Source: Verrucomicrobiota bacterium
Lineage (GTDB): Bacteria > Verrucomicrobiota > Verrucomicrobiia > Opitutales > Opitutaceae
Length of the DNA stretch: 24,200 bases
Reading direction: 5' to 3'
Assembly: GCA_023430825.1 (NCBI GenBank)
Contig: JAEYYL010000435.1
Span: 1-24,200, forward strand
The notes beneath the pieces are model-generated. The model was not told the origin of the DNA and did no database searches. It saw only the letters and a program-made list of their open reading frames with translations. Positions 1-9,422 of the stretch are shown piece by piece. Each line of letters opens with the position of its first letter. The first letter of the stretch is position 1. The position numbers and the translations under genes were made by a program.

Positions 1-96
1 AAGCAGGAGGAACCCCCGCCGGCGGTTGCGGAACCTTCGGCACCTTCGGCGGTTCCGGCGGTCGAGTGCGGGCTGGCGATGTGTTCGGCGAGAGAA

Positions 97-118
97 GGCG
101 GGTTGAAGCCCGCCCTAC
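97..118. repeat. small GC-rich palindrome ending CCCGCCCTAC
   Basis: GGCGGG (97-102) and CCCGCC (109-114) form a 6-bp stem around TTGAAG and are followed by CTAC. The segment lies 24-45 bp beyond the stop codon of the minus-strand kinase gene. The CCCGCCCTAC end is shared with the second hairpin of the element inside ccoI (11430-11439), so it may be a solitary copy of the same family. It could also help end transcription of the minus-strand operon, but no T-tract is visible. In the remaining bases of 1-141 I can call no gene with confidence. Confidence 0.5.
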
Positions 119-141
119 TTGGTGAAACGTGGGCGGACGTT

Positions 142-1215
142 TCATCGGGGGAGCGGGAGGCTGCAGCGGATCGTCACGCCTTCGTTGCGCTTCGACGTGA
201 CGGTGAGTTCGGCGCCGATCACGGTGGCGCGGTGGTGCATGACGCCGAGGCCGAGACCGGTGGATTTTGCGCCGAGGTTTTTGGCAAGGCCGGAGCCGTC
301 GTCGCGCACGGCGAGGACGAGCGCGTTGGTGTCGCGGGAGAGGTAGATCACGATGGTGGACGCGCGGGCGTGTTTGACTGCGTTGTTCACCGCTTCCTGC
401 GCGATGCGGTAGAGGTGGCCGGCGACGAACGGATCGTGCACCGCGACGGGGGTCGGGCAGTCGAAACGGCAGCGCACGCGATCGAGGCTGTTGATGCGTT
501 CGGCGAGCTCGGTGAGGCCGTTTTGCAGGGCATCGGGCTCGCTGCCGACGGGGACGAGGCCGCGGGCGAGGGCGCGGGTTTGCGCGATGGTTTCGCGGAG
601 CATGCGGCCCATGAGGTCGAGGCGCTTCGCGAGGTCGGGCAGGGCGGCGGCGTCTTCCTTCAACATGGTGCACATCAGCTCGAGGGCGGTGAGCTGCTGG
701 CCGAGGTTGTCGTGGAGATCGGCGCCGATGCTGTGGCGTTCGCGTTCGCCGGCGTCGAGGATCTCCTGTTCGAGGCGTTTGTGCTCGGCCTGCGCGGCCA
801 CGAGGGCCTTTTGCTGCGCGAGGGCGGCGAGGGCGCGCTGGACGATGGCGGGGAGCACGTCGAGGAGCCGGGTGTCCTTGATGACGTAGTCGAGCGCGCC
901 CTGTTTCATGACTTCGACGGCGACCTTTTCATCGCCCTGGCCGGTGACGACGACGAACGGCACGCCGGTCCGGTGGCGTTGCAGATCGGCGACGAGCATG
1001 GGGCCGTCGCCGTCCTGCAGTTTCAAATCGAGGATCAGGAGGTCGGGTGTTTGCCGGGCGAGAAAGGCGCGCGCTTCCTTCGCGGAGCCGGCGGTGCCCA
1101 CCTCGTAGCCCTCCGCGCGCAGCGTCTCGGCCATCAGGATGAGCAGGCCTTCGTCGTCGTCGACGACGAGCAGCTGCGCGGTGGAGCTGGGCGCTGGCGC
1201 GGGCGACGGCATCAA
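142..1215 (-). CDS. receiver-HisKA_3 histidine kinase (NarL-type sensor hybrid)
   Basis: A 357-aa cytoplasmic signalling protein with a receiver first and a kinase second. The receiver (about residues 14-125) has acidic residues D19-D21, phospho-acceptor D63 in ILDLKLQ and K113. A coiled linker (about 125-155) leads to a HisKA_3 dimerisation box, ERERHSIGADLHDNLGQ, with the likely phospho-histidine at H168. The HATPase follows, with N-box IAQEAVNNAVKH (271-282), DDGSGL (305-310) and TGLGLGVM. There is no membrane segment. The start overlaps the stop of the upstream receiver gene by ATGA, implying translational coupling. HisKA_3 kinases usually phosphorylate LuxR/NarL-type regulators, but none is encoded here, so the output partner is unknown. 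A phosphorelay from the neighbouring kinase through its own receiver is an inference. Confidence 0.93.
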   Translation of the reverse strand: MMPSPAPAPSSTAQLLVVDDDEGLLILMAETLRAEGYEVGTAGSAKEARAFLARQTPDLLILDLKLQDGDGPMLVADLQRHRTGVPFVVVTGQGDEKVAVEVMKQGALDYVIKDTRLLDVLPAIVQRALAALAQQKALVAAQAEHKRLEQEILDAGERERHSIGADLHDNLGQQLTALELMCTMLKEDAAALPDLAKRLDLMGRMLRETIAQTRALARGLVPVGSEPDALQNGLTELAERINSLDRVRCRFDCPTPVAVHDPFVAGHLYRIAQEAVNNAVKHARASTIVIYLSRDTNALVLAVRDDGSGLAKNLGAKSTGLGLGVMHHRATVIGAELTVTSKRNEGVTIRCSLPLPR

Positions 1216-1646
1216 GGCGCGTTGACCGGGGGCACGAGCATCAAGGGCACGAACAATCCGAGGCGACGGATGGCCTCGGCGAACTTCTCGTAATCAACTG
1301 GCTTCTGGATATACACGCTGCACCCGAGCTCGTGGCAGCGCTCGACTTCGCGTGTGTCGTCGGTGGTCGTGAGCATGATGACGGGTAGTTTGCGCAGGGC
1401 CGGATCGGCCTTGAGCCGGCGCAGCACCTCGATGCCGTCGACCTTGGGCATGCGGATGTCGAGCAGGACGAGAAACGTCTCGTTGGCGGCATGCGGCGTC
1501 TGGAAAAAGAAATCGAGCACGGCTTGCCCGTCGCGGAAATGCTGGATGCGGTTGCTCAGGTCGGCGGCCTCCAGGTTCTCGCGGATGAGGATCGCGTGTC
1601 CTTCGTCGTCGTCGACGATCAGGATCGTGGGTGATTTCGGTTGCAT
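1212..1646 (-). CDS. single-domain response regulator (CheY/Rcp1-like)
   Basis: A 144-aa stand-alone receiver with no output domain. D12-D14 form the acidic pocket, D63 (LLDIRMP) is the phosphorylation site, T93-T94 (MLTTTDD) are the switch threonines and K115 (IQKPVD) is the conserved lysine. The HAILIREN and LLDIRMPKVDGIEVLRRLK segments are typical of the Rcp1 subgroup, whose members often pair with phytochrome-like or PAS kinases. The gene sits 12 bp after the PAS kinase gene and overlaps the next gene by 4 bp, so the three are probably one transcript. It probably relays phosphate from the PAS kinase. The target is not evident. Confidence 0.93.
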   Translation of the reverse strand: MQPKSPTILIVDDDEGHAILIRENLEAADLSNRIQHFRDGQAVLDFFFQTPHAANETFLVLLDIRMPKVDGIEVLRRLKADPALRKLPVIMLTTTDDTREVERCHELGCSVYIQKPVDYEKFAEAIRRLGLFVPLMLVPPVNAP

Positions 1647-1658
1647 GGAAAACGTGGG

Positions 1659-2912
1659 CTAGGAAAGGGCCTCGATCGCAGGGAGGGAGACGAAGAAAGT
1701 CGACCCTTCGCCCGCGCGGCTCTCAACCCAAATCTTCCCCTTCTGGCGCTCCAGAACGCGTTGCGCGATGGTGAGCCCGAGTCCCTCGCCGGCAGTGTTG
1801 TCGGGGTTGAGCCGGTGGAAGATCTCGAAGACTTTCGCCTGGTGCTCGGGCGCAATGCCGACACCGTTGTCGGCGATCGCGTAAATGGCCTGGCCGTCGC
1901 GGACGTGCCCGCGGACGGTGAGGCGGAGGCGGCGGGAGCGGTCGCGGTATTTCAGGGCGTTGTCGATGAGGTTGGCGAAGACCTGGCTGGTCTGCACGTT
2001 GTCGCCGAGGCAGGTGGGGAGGGGTTCGACGTGCAATTCGGTGCGAGCTTCGTCGAGCTGGAACTTCATCGCGGCCAGGATCTCGGCGATCATCCCGTTC
2101 ATGTTCAGCGGGCGCACGTTCAGGGCGATGCGGCCGAGGCGGGAGTAGCGGAGGAGGCCGGCGAGGAGCGTCTCCATTTTCGCGACGCCGGCGTTGATGA
2201 AGCGCAGCGCCTGGGGGATGGCGACGTCGAGCGGTTGTTTCAGCTTCTCGACCGGCACGGCGCCGCCCGCGGCGGCGGCGGCGCGGATGGCTTCGCAGGC
2301 CCGGTTGAGCTGCTTGCCGAAGCCCTGGACGTTGACGAGCGGCGAGCGGAGGTCGTGGGAAACGGTGTAAACGATGGCCTCCAGCTCCTTGTTCTTCTCC
2401 GCGAGTTCGGCGGCGAGTTCATGGAGGGCGATTTCGTTGGCCTTGCGCTGGGTGATGTCCGTGCGGATGGCGACGTATTGGCGGGGTTTGCCGTCGTCGT
2501 TGAGAAACGGATAGATCGTGGTCTCGACCCAGTAGAAGGTGCCGTCTTTTGCGCGGTTCTTGATTTCGCCGTGCCAGACCTGGCCCGCGGCGATCGTGGT
2601 CCAGAGTTCCCGGAAGAAACTCTTGGAGTGATGGCCGGAGTTGATGGTGCGGTGATCCTGGCCGAGGAGTTCCTCGCGCGAGTATTTGGAAATCGCGCAG
2701 AATTTGTCGTTGATGTAGGTGATTTTCCCGGCGGGGTCGGTGATCGCGACGATCGAGTGTTCGTCGAGGGCGGCCTTCACGTCGCGGAGTTCGCGCAGCG
2801 TGTCGGATTCCTGGCGCTCGAGGCGCTGGACGCGGGCGAGCAATTCGGGATGAGAAAGGGCAGAGGGGGCGATGTCCGGCACGCGCGGAATCTCGGCGGG
2901 CCCTGCAGTCAT
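1659..2912 (-). CDS. PAS-domain sensor histidine kinase
   Basis: A 417-aa soluble kinase. A short coiled-coil (about 22-50) precedes one PAS domain (about 50-155, ITDPAGKITYINDKF through the PAC end YVAIRTDITQRK). A second coil (160-180) then leads to HisKA with YTVSHDLRSPL (phospho-acceptor H186). The HATPase has N-box NLIDNALKYRD (N318), ADNGVGI (D348) and GEGLGLTIAQRV. No transmembrane segment or signal peptide is seen, so the signal is sensed inside the cell. The kinase core resembles phytochrome-type kinases that partner with Rcp1-like receivers, which fits the receiver 12 bp downstream. The PAS domain has no obvious haem- or flavin-binding signature that I can identify, so the ligand is unknown. 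The upstream gene is divergent. Confidence 0.93.
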   Translation of the reverse strand: MTAGPAEIPRVPDIAPSALSHPELLARVQRLERQESDTLRELRDVKAALDEHSIVAITDPAGKITYINDKFCAISKYSREELLGQDHRTINSGHHSKSFFRELWTTIAAGQVWHGEIKNRAKDGTFYWVETTIYPFLNDDGKPRQYVAIRTDITQRKANEIALHELAAELAEKNKELEAIVYTVSHDLRSPLVNVQGFGKQLNRACEAIRAAAAAGGAVPVEKLKQPLDVAIPQALRFINAGVAKMETLLAGLLRYSRLGRIALNVRPLNMNGMIAEILAAMKFQLDEARTELHVEPLPTCLGDNVQTSQVFANLIDNALKYRDRSRRLRLTVRGHVRDGQAIYAIADNGVGIAPEHQAKVFEIFHRLNPDNTAGEGLGLTIAQRVLERQKGKIWVESRAGEGSTFFVSLPAIEALS

Positions 2913-3055
2913 CGCAAGGCCTGAGGTAAGCGGGGGGTGGAGCCGTCGCCGGAGCCGCGCGCACGCCGGGGAGGGGTGCCGCGGCGTCGGGCCATGGGCC
3001 GAACGCAGAGCGGGAGATAGGGAATTCCTTTAGTCAGATCGCGCCGCAGCTCCAA

Positions 3056-3084
3056 TTACCCTGCGCGCGATTAGCCGCTATTCT
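3056..3084 (+). promoter_or_regulatory. possible sigma70-like promoter for the AraC/PocR gene
   Basis: TTACCC (3056-3061) and TATTCT (3079-3084) are separated by exactly 17 bp in the 182-bp divergent intergenic region. The -10 matches TATAAT at 4 of 6 positions and the -35 matches TTGACA at 3 of 6. A start about 7 bp downstream would fall only a few bases before the ATG at 3095, giving a nearly leaderless transcript. This is weak evidence in GC-rich DNA. Confidence 0.25.
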
Positions 3085-3094
3085 AGGCATCGCA

Positions 3095-4048
3095 ATGAAT
3101 GCGTCCCACACCGCCACCCCCTCCCTCCCCGAAACCGATCGCACCGACGACGTGGTTTCCCGCCTCCAGCAGTCCGAGATTTTCCGCGATTACCAGCAGG
3201 CGTTCCAGGGCGCGACGGGATTGCCGCTGGTGTTGCGCGCCGCCGGCTCGTTTCAGCCGCCGTTGCGCGGTTCGAAGCAGATCAATGGTTTTTGCGCGAT
3301 GATGGCCGCGACCAGCAAGAGCTGTGCGGCGTGCCTGCAGCTCCAGCAGCGCGTCGAGAGCGAGGCGATCGCGGGCAGCAAGACCCTGCAATGCTTCGCC
3401 GGACTCACCGAGTCGCTCGTGCCCGTGCGGCTCGGCGAGAAGATCATCGCCTACCTCCAGACCGGCCAGGTGCTGCTCCGTCCGCCGAGCGAGAAAGGTT
3501 TCAAGACGGCGATGGTGCAGCTCGAGAAATGGACCGCCGGGCTGGATTCCGACCGGTTGCACGCCGCCTATTTCGAGACTCGCGTGCTCACGAAGGCGCG
3601 CTACGACGCGGTGATCCGCCTGCTGGCGAGCTTCGCGCAACACCTCTCGCTCGTCAGCAACGAGCTTATGATCAAGCAGAACACGGCTGAGCCGCCGGCG
3701 GTCTCCCGCGCACGGGCCTTCATCGCCGAACATCTCGGCGAGGATCTGTCGCTCGAGCAGGTGGCCCGCGCGGCGGGGATGAGCGCGTTTTACTTCTGCA
3801 AGGTGTTCAAGACCTCCACCGGCGTGACGTTCACCGACTACGTGGCACGGGCGCGCGTCGAGAAGACCAAGCAGCTGTTGCTCAACCCGAACACGCGTGT
3901 GAGCGAAGCGGCCTACGAGGCCGGTTTTCAGTCGCTCTCGCAGTTCAATCGCGTGTTCCGCCGGGTCGAGGGCCAGGCGCCGTCCGACTATCGCGAGCAT
4001 CTGCACGGCGCGAAGTCGACCCGCCCCGCGCTCGCGTTCGCGGCGTAA
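3095..4048 (+). CDS. AraC-family regulator with PocR sensory domain
   Basis: A 317-aa transcription regulator. Residues about 28-190 match the PocR ligand-binding fold: the FCAMM segment, SKSCAACLQLQQRVE, QCFAGLTESLVPVRLGEK and LQTGQVLL. Its cysteines are C67, C77, C80 and C100. The C-terminal AraC DNA-binding domain (about 203-303) has two helix-turn-helix units: LSLEQVARAAGMSAFYFCKVFK, and RVSEAAYEAGFQSLSQFNRVFRR followed by the APSDYR end. The gene is in the same orientation as, and directly upstream of, the cbb3 oxidase locus, so it is a candidate regulator of it. PocR domains in other bacteria sense small organic molecules such as propanediol. The four-cysteine set could also bind metal, which is inference. 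The ATG at 3095 has no clear Shine-Dalgarno. Confidence 0.93.
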   Translation: MNASHTATPSLPETDRTDDVVSRLQQSEIFRDYQQAFQGATGLPLVLRAAGSFQPPLRGSKQINGFCAMMAATSKSCAACLQLQQRVESEAIAGSKTLQCFAGLTESLVPVRLGEKIIAYLQTGQVLLRPPSEKGFKTAMVQLEKWTAGLDSDRLHAAYFETRVLTKARYDAVIRLLASFAQHLSLVSNELMIKQNTAEPPAVSRARAFIAEHLGEDLSLEQVARAAGMSAFYFCKVFKTSTGVTFTDYVARARVEKTKQLLLNPNTRVSEAAYEAGFQSLSQFNRVFRRVEGQAPSDYREHLHGAKSTRPALAFAA

Positions 4049-4067
4049 GGTTTGCCGCCAAGAAATG

Positions 4068-4113
4068 CGCAGCGCGCGACAAGCGCTGCGGAGCGAAAGC
4101 GGCGCCGCTTTCG
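4068..4113. repeat. two adjacent hairpins (REP-like)
   Basis: CGCAGCGC (4068-4075) pairs with GCGCTGCG (4083-4090) around a 7-base loop. Three bases later comes a perfect 20-bp palindrome (4094-4113, core GCGGCGCCGC). The unit occupies most of the 97-bp gap between the AraC gene and the DUF2934 gene. Two neighbouring hairpins are typical of extragenic palindromic elements. It could also attenuate or stabilise transcripts between the regulator and the oxidase genes. Confidence 0.7.
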
Positions 4114-4145
4114 TAGAGTGCGCCGTCCGGAAACCCAACCATGCC

Positions 4146-4373
4146 ATGAAACGCAATACCGTCCCCGCTCGCCCGGAACCCACCGAGGCCGAGATCCAGC
4201 ACGCCGCCTATTTGCTGTGGGTCGAGAACGGCCGCCCGGAAGGCCGCGATCTCGAGCACTGGCTCACCGCCCGGGAAATGCTCTGTCACCGCCACGGTCG
4301 CGATGCGACGACCCAGCAGCCGGTGCCGGAAATCGCCGCCCCCGCCCTCGGCCGCCGCTCCGGAAAAAACTAA
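4146..4373 (+). CDS. DUF2934-like small protein
   Basis: A 75-aa protein. Residues 14-45 (TEAEIQHAAYLLWVENGRPEGRDLEHWLTAREML) match the short DUF2934 motif, in which an alpha-helical segment with A-Y/L-L-W is followed by GRPEGRDLEHW. The function of the family is unknown. I chose ATG 4146 rather than the in-frame ATG at 4065 because the longer version would translate through the palindromic repeat at 4068-4113 and adds no family-like sequence. No strong Shine-Dalgarno is seen. It ends 13 bp before the CcoS-like gene and so may be the first gene of the oxidase transcript. The C-terminal part is low in complexity. Confidence 0.8.
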   Translation: MKRNTVPARPEPTEAEIQHAAYLLWVENGRPEGRDLEHWLTAREMLCHRHGRDATTQQPVPEIAAPALGRRSGKN

Positions 4374-4386
4374 CGCCTTTTCACAC

Positions 4387-4566
4387 ATGTCCGTCGTTCC
4401 ACTCACCCTCACGATCAGCCTCTGCCTGGTCTTCACCTTTGTCGTCTTCTTCCTCCGCGAGCACGCGCGTGGGAGCCTGAGCAGCGCCGAACGCGATTCG
4501 CTGCTGCCGCTCGCCGAGGAGAACCCCCGCGTCCAGTCCCGCGGCCGCCGCCAGCGCCGCGACTGA
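4387..4566 (+). CDS. ccoS: CcoS-like cbb3 oxidase maturation protein
   Basis: A 59-aa protein with one N-terminal transmembrane helix (residues 5-24) followed by a short charged cytoplasmic tail. Position (immediately before the CcoN fusion), size and the pattern of a helix, then FFLREHARGSLSS, then an acidic segment, fit the CcoS/FixS family. That family is needed for cofactor insertion into cbb3 oxidase. Similarity is loose, and the usual GQFDDLE-type motif is changed to RGSLSSAERD, so identification rests partly on context. The start at 4387 is chosen because the in-frame ATG at 4303 would overlap the upstream gene and add only proline-rich sequence. Confidence 0.72.
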   Translation: MSVVPLTLTISLCLVFTFVVFFLREHARGSLSSAERDSLLPLAEENPRVQSRGRRQRRD

Positions 4567-4609
4567 ACGCCGGCCGCACCGTCCGCTTTTCCAACTGCTC
4601 CCACGACCG

Positions 4610-6928
<2,319 letters not shown>

Positions 6929-6971
6929 ACCACGTAACCCATCCTCAAACTCAATCTCGTCCCCGCGAGCT

Positions 6972-6989
6972 GGAGCGCCCGGTCGCTCC
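6972..6989. repeat. short hairpin between ccoNO and the ccoQ-like gene
   Basis: GGAGCG (6972-6977) and CGCTCC (6984-6989) flank a 6-base loop within the 89-bp gap. No T-tract follows, so a terminator is unlikely. It may be an mRNA processing or stability element, or the remains of a repeat. Confidence 0.35.
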
Positions 6990-7017
6990 GCTCCCTGCGA
7001 GGACCGACCCATAAATT

Positions 7018-7200
7018 ATGTTCCGCCGTCTCGTCCTCGAAGATACCGCCGCCCTCTACACGATCGTGGCCTTCATCACCGCCGCGTCGATCTACGTCAC
7101 GTTCGCGTGGCGCGCGCTGCGCATGAAGCGCCCGCAGGTCGCGCATTTCGAAAACCTCCCGTTCGAGACGCCAACGCCGGCGGCCCGCCGCGAACGCTAA
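7018..7200 (+). CDS. ccoQ: CcoQ/FixQ-like small membrane subunit
   Basis: A 60-aa protein with one transmembrane helix (about residues 12-31, ALYTIVAFITAASIYVTFAW), then a basic stretch RALRMKR and a short soluble tail. Its place between the CcoNO fusion and CcoP, its length and its single-helix topology match CcoQ, a non-catalytic subunit that stabilises the complex. Sequence conservation in this family is low, so the call is mainly by position and topology. It ends 22 bp before ccoP. Confidence 0.72.
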   Translation: MFRRLVLEDTAALYTIVAFITAASIYVTFAWRALRMKRPQVAHFENLPFETPTPAARRER

Positions 7201-7222
7201 GCCCTTTCCGTCCCGAGGCAGC

Positions 7223-7813
7223 ATGAAGTCCACTCCACCCAACCTCCCTTCGCCACCGCCGGAAGATCCGATCCGGCCGCACGTTTACGACGGCATCCAG
7301 GAATACGACAAGCGCCTCCCCAACTGGTGGCTCTACACGCTCTACATCACGATCGTCTTTTGGGTCGGCTACTGGGCCTACTACGAGTGGATTCGGGTCG
7401 GCCCCACCGGCGCCGAGGTCGTCGAAACCGCGATGGCGAAAATCGCCGCCGAGCGGCTCTCCGCCGCGAAACTGGACGACGCGAGCCTCTGGGCGATGAG
7501 CCAGAATCCCACGTTCGTCGACGCGGGCAAGGCGACCTACAATGCCAACTGCGCCGCGTGCCACCTCGTCAGCCTTCGCGGCAAGAGCGAGAGCGCGGTC
7601 GCCATCGGTCCTGATTTGACGGATACGGAATGGATTCATGGCGGCAACCCGACGCAGGTGCACGACGTCGTGACCCAGGGCGTCCTGGTGAAGGGCATGC
7701 CCGCGTGGGGTCCCGTGCTCGGTGCCCGGAAAATCAGCGAGGTCACCGCTTACATCATGAGCAAGCATCGCGAAGGCGATCCGATCGTTCCGGCGCCCGC
7801 CGCCGCGAACTGA
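7223..7813 (+). CDS. ccoP: cbb3 oxidase subunit III, single-haem form (CcoP)
   Basis: A 196-aa membrane-anchored cytochrome c that feeds electrons to the oxidase core. The N-terminal signature YDGIQEYDKRLPNWWLYTLY (22-41) is typical of FixP/CcoP and precedes one transmembrane helix (about 37-56). One cytochrome c domain follows, with CAACH (110-114) and a likely axial ligand M159 in KGMPAWG. Classical CcoP has about 290-320 residues and two CxxCH motifs. Only one is present here and the protein is about 100 residues shorter, so one haem domain is absent. No frameshift or leftover fragment is seen, because ccoG starts 16 bp later. A GAGG at 7215-7218 supports the start. Confidence 0.95.
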   Translation: MKSTPPNLPSPPPEDPIRPHVYDGIQEYDKRLPNWWLYTLYITIVFWVGYWAYYEWIRVGPTGAEVVETAMAKIAAERLSAAKLDDASLWAMSQNPTFVDAGKATYNANCAACHLVSLRGKSESAVAIGPDLTDTEWIHGGNPTQVHDVVTQGVLVKGMPAWGPVLGARKISEVTAYIMSKHREGDPIVPAPAAAN

Positions 7814-7829
7814 CGACTGGGCGCGTGTA

Positions 7830-9422
7830 ATGCCGAATGAACGCTCAACCGCTCCCGTTCCGAACCGACCCGACGCCCGGCCCCGGACCGCGTCGTTTCC
7901 GAGTCCCGCGCGGGATTCGGTGACGACGATCCGGTCCGACGGATCACGCCCGTTTTTGTTTCCGGCCGACACGCAGGGCCGGTTCACCAAGGCCCGGCAG
8001 TATTCGGCGTTCGCGCTGATCCTGTTTTATCTCTCGCTGCCCTGGATCGAGATCAACGGCTACCCGGCCGTGTTTCTCGACATCGTGGAACGCCGCTTCC
8101 ACCTGTTCGGCGTCACGCTCGCGGCGCAGGATTTGTGGCTGCTGTTCTTCGTCATCACCGGGCTCGGCTTCTCGTTGTTCTTCGTCACCGCGCTGCTCGG
8201 CCGGGTGTGGTGCGGCTGGGCCTGCCCGCAAACGGTGTTTCTCGATCACGTTTACCGGCGCATCGAACGCTGGATCGACGGCGATGCGCTGCAGCGCCGC
8301 GCGTTGCACGACGCACCGCTGACGGGCAGGAAGGTTTTCAAACGCGTGCTGAAACACAGCGCCTACCTCGTCGTCTCGGCGGTCATCACGCACCTGTTCC
8401 TCGCGTATTACGTGTCGCTGCCGGAGGTGTGGGCGATGATGCGCGCCGCGCCGACGGAACACTGGGGCGCGTTCGCCTTCATGGCGGTCGCCACGGGCAT
8501 CCTCTATTTCAACTTCGCGTGGTTCCGGGAGCAGCTTTGCATCGTGATCTGTCCGTATGGCCGCATCCAGTCGGCGCTGATCGACGACCACTCGATGGTC
8601 ATCGGCTACGACTCCGCGCGCGGCGAACCGCGGGGCAAGCGCAAGGCGGAAGACGGTGGACGGAGGACCGAGAGCGGAGAACAGAGGACAGAGAACGGAC
8701 TGCGCATAGCGGGGACCGCGCTGCACGGTTCGATGCCGCCCTCCGTTCTCGGTTCTCCGTCGTCCGCCTTGGGCGACTGCGTGGATTGTCATCGCTGCGT
8801 GAACGTCTGCCCCACCGGCATCGATATCCGGCACGGGCTTCAGATGGAGTGCATCGGCTGCACGGCGTGCATCGATGCCTGCGACGACGTGATGACGCGG
8901 CTCCACCGGCCCAAAGGGCTCATTCGCTACGATTCGCAGATGGCGTTCACCGGGGGCAAAACCCGCTGGCTGCGGCCGCGGACCATTCTCTACGGCGTGC
9001 TGCTGGCGATCGGTGCGACCGTGGCGACCTGGGCCCTCTCGACCGTGAAACCCGCCAGCTTCGGCGTCACGCGCATGACCGGTGCGCCCTACATCGTCGA
9101 CGACCTGTCGGTGCGGAACCAATTTCTCGTGCGCATCGTGAACAAGCGGAACGAACCGGCGCGTTTCACGCTGCAGCTCGACCAGGTGCCGGAGAGCCTG
9201 CGCCAGGCGGGCTTCGACACGACGGTCGAGGTCGGTCCGCTCGGCGAACTCGTGCAACCGCTGGTGCTGCAGCAATCGCGGGAGAACTACGAGGGCCTGT
9301 TTCATTTCGTCGTGCGCATCGATTCCGCGGACGGCGGATTTCATCTGCAGCGCGAGGTCGAGTTCCTCGGCCCCGAAGCGCGCCTGCTGCGCGAGGAAGA
9401 GGAGGCGAAACGTGCGCGCTGA
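7830..9422 (+). CDS. ccoG: cbb3 oxidase accessory ferredoxin-like protein CcoG (FixG)
   Basis: A 530-aa polytopic membrane protein with two [4Fe-4S] ferredoxin motifs. CcoG is linked to Cu(II) reduction for oxidase assembly. Transmembrane helices lie near 58-76, 102-122, 178-196, 213-231 and 385-404. The NapH-like cysteine pairs are CGWACP (C128, C132) and CIVICPYGR (C237, C241). The clusters are C317/C320/C323/C327 and C341/C344/C347/C351. An Ig-like C-terminal domain follows (about 415-520). Between GEPRGKRK (to 272) and GDCVDC (315) there are about 42 low-complexity residues encoded by an inverted repeat (8643-8770). Family members pass through this linker with few residues, so the protein is longer than usual. 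All metal-binding cysteines are retained, so it is probably functional. Confidence 0.95.
   Translation: MPNERSTAPVPNRPDARPRTASFPSPARDSVTTIRSDGSRPFLFPADTQGRFTKARQYSAFALILFYLSLPWIEINGYPAVFLDIVERRFHLFGVTLAAQDLWLLFFVITGLGFSLFFVTALLGRVWCGWACPQTVFLDHVYRRIERWIDGDALQRRALHDAPLTGRKVFKRVLKHSAYLVVSAVITHLFLAYYVSLPEVWAMMRAAPTEHWGAFAFMAVATGILYFNFAWFREQLCIVICPYGRIQSALIDDHSMVIGYDSARGEPRGKRKAEDGGRRTESGEQRTENGLRIAGTALHGSMPPSVLGSPSSALGDCVDCHRCVNVCPTGIDIRHGLQMECIGCTACIDACDDVMTRLHRPKGLIRYDSQMAFTGGKTRWLRPRTILYGVLLAIGATVATWALSTVKPASFGVTRMTGAPYIVDDLSVRNQFLVRIVNKRNEPARFTLQLDQVPESLRQAGFDTTVEVGPLGELVQPLVLQQSRENYEGLFHFVVRIDSADGGFHLQREVEFLGPEARLLREEEEAKRAR
8643..8770. repeat. in-frame inverted-repeat insertion within ccoG
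   Basis: The ends are inverted copies: AAGGCGGAAGACGG (8643-8656) and CCGTCGTCCGCCTT (8757-8770) match at 13 of 14 positions when one is reversed. The left half contains short purine-rich subrepeats (GGAGGACCGAGAG, GAGAACAGAGGACAGAGAAC), and the right half contains the complementary TCCGTTCTCGGTTCTCC. The element lies in the linker before the ferredoxin motifs and adds residues rich in R, E, G, S and T. It keeps the reading frame with no stop codon. Its boundaries are approximate. Confidence 0.8.

Noticed and set aside
1..60. Possible 3' end of a plus-strand gene in the first bases
   Set aside because: Several frames are open with proline/alanine-rich or repetitive peptides, and none shows a domain. 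There is too little sequence to decide.
79..1293. Plus-strand open frame of 404 codons over the first two signalling genes
   Set aside because: It is antisense to clear receiver and kinase genes. Its composition (Gly, Ala, Glu, Val, Asp) is typical of reverse-frame shadows.
1641..2924. Plus-strand open frame of 427 codons
   Set aside because: It is the antisense shadow of the PAS kinase, which has all kinase boxes.
4374..4609. FNR/FixK box (TTGAT-N4-ATCAA) expected before a cbb3 operon
   Set aside because: No convincing match was found by eye upstream of ccoS or ccoNO, or upstream of nifJ.
7097..7990. Minus-strand open frame of 297 codons opposite ccoP
   Set aside because: ccoP on the plus strand has the FixP signature and the haem motif. 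The opposing frame has none.
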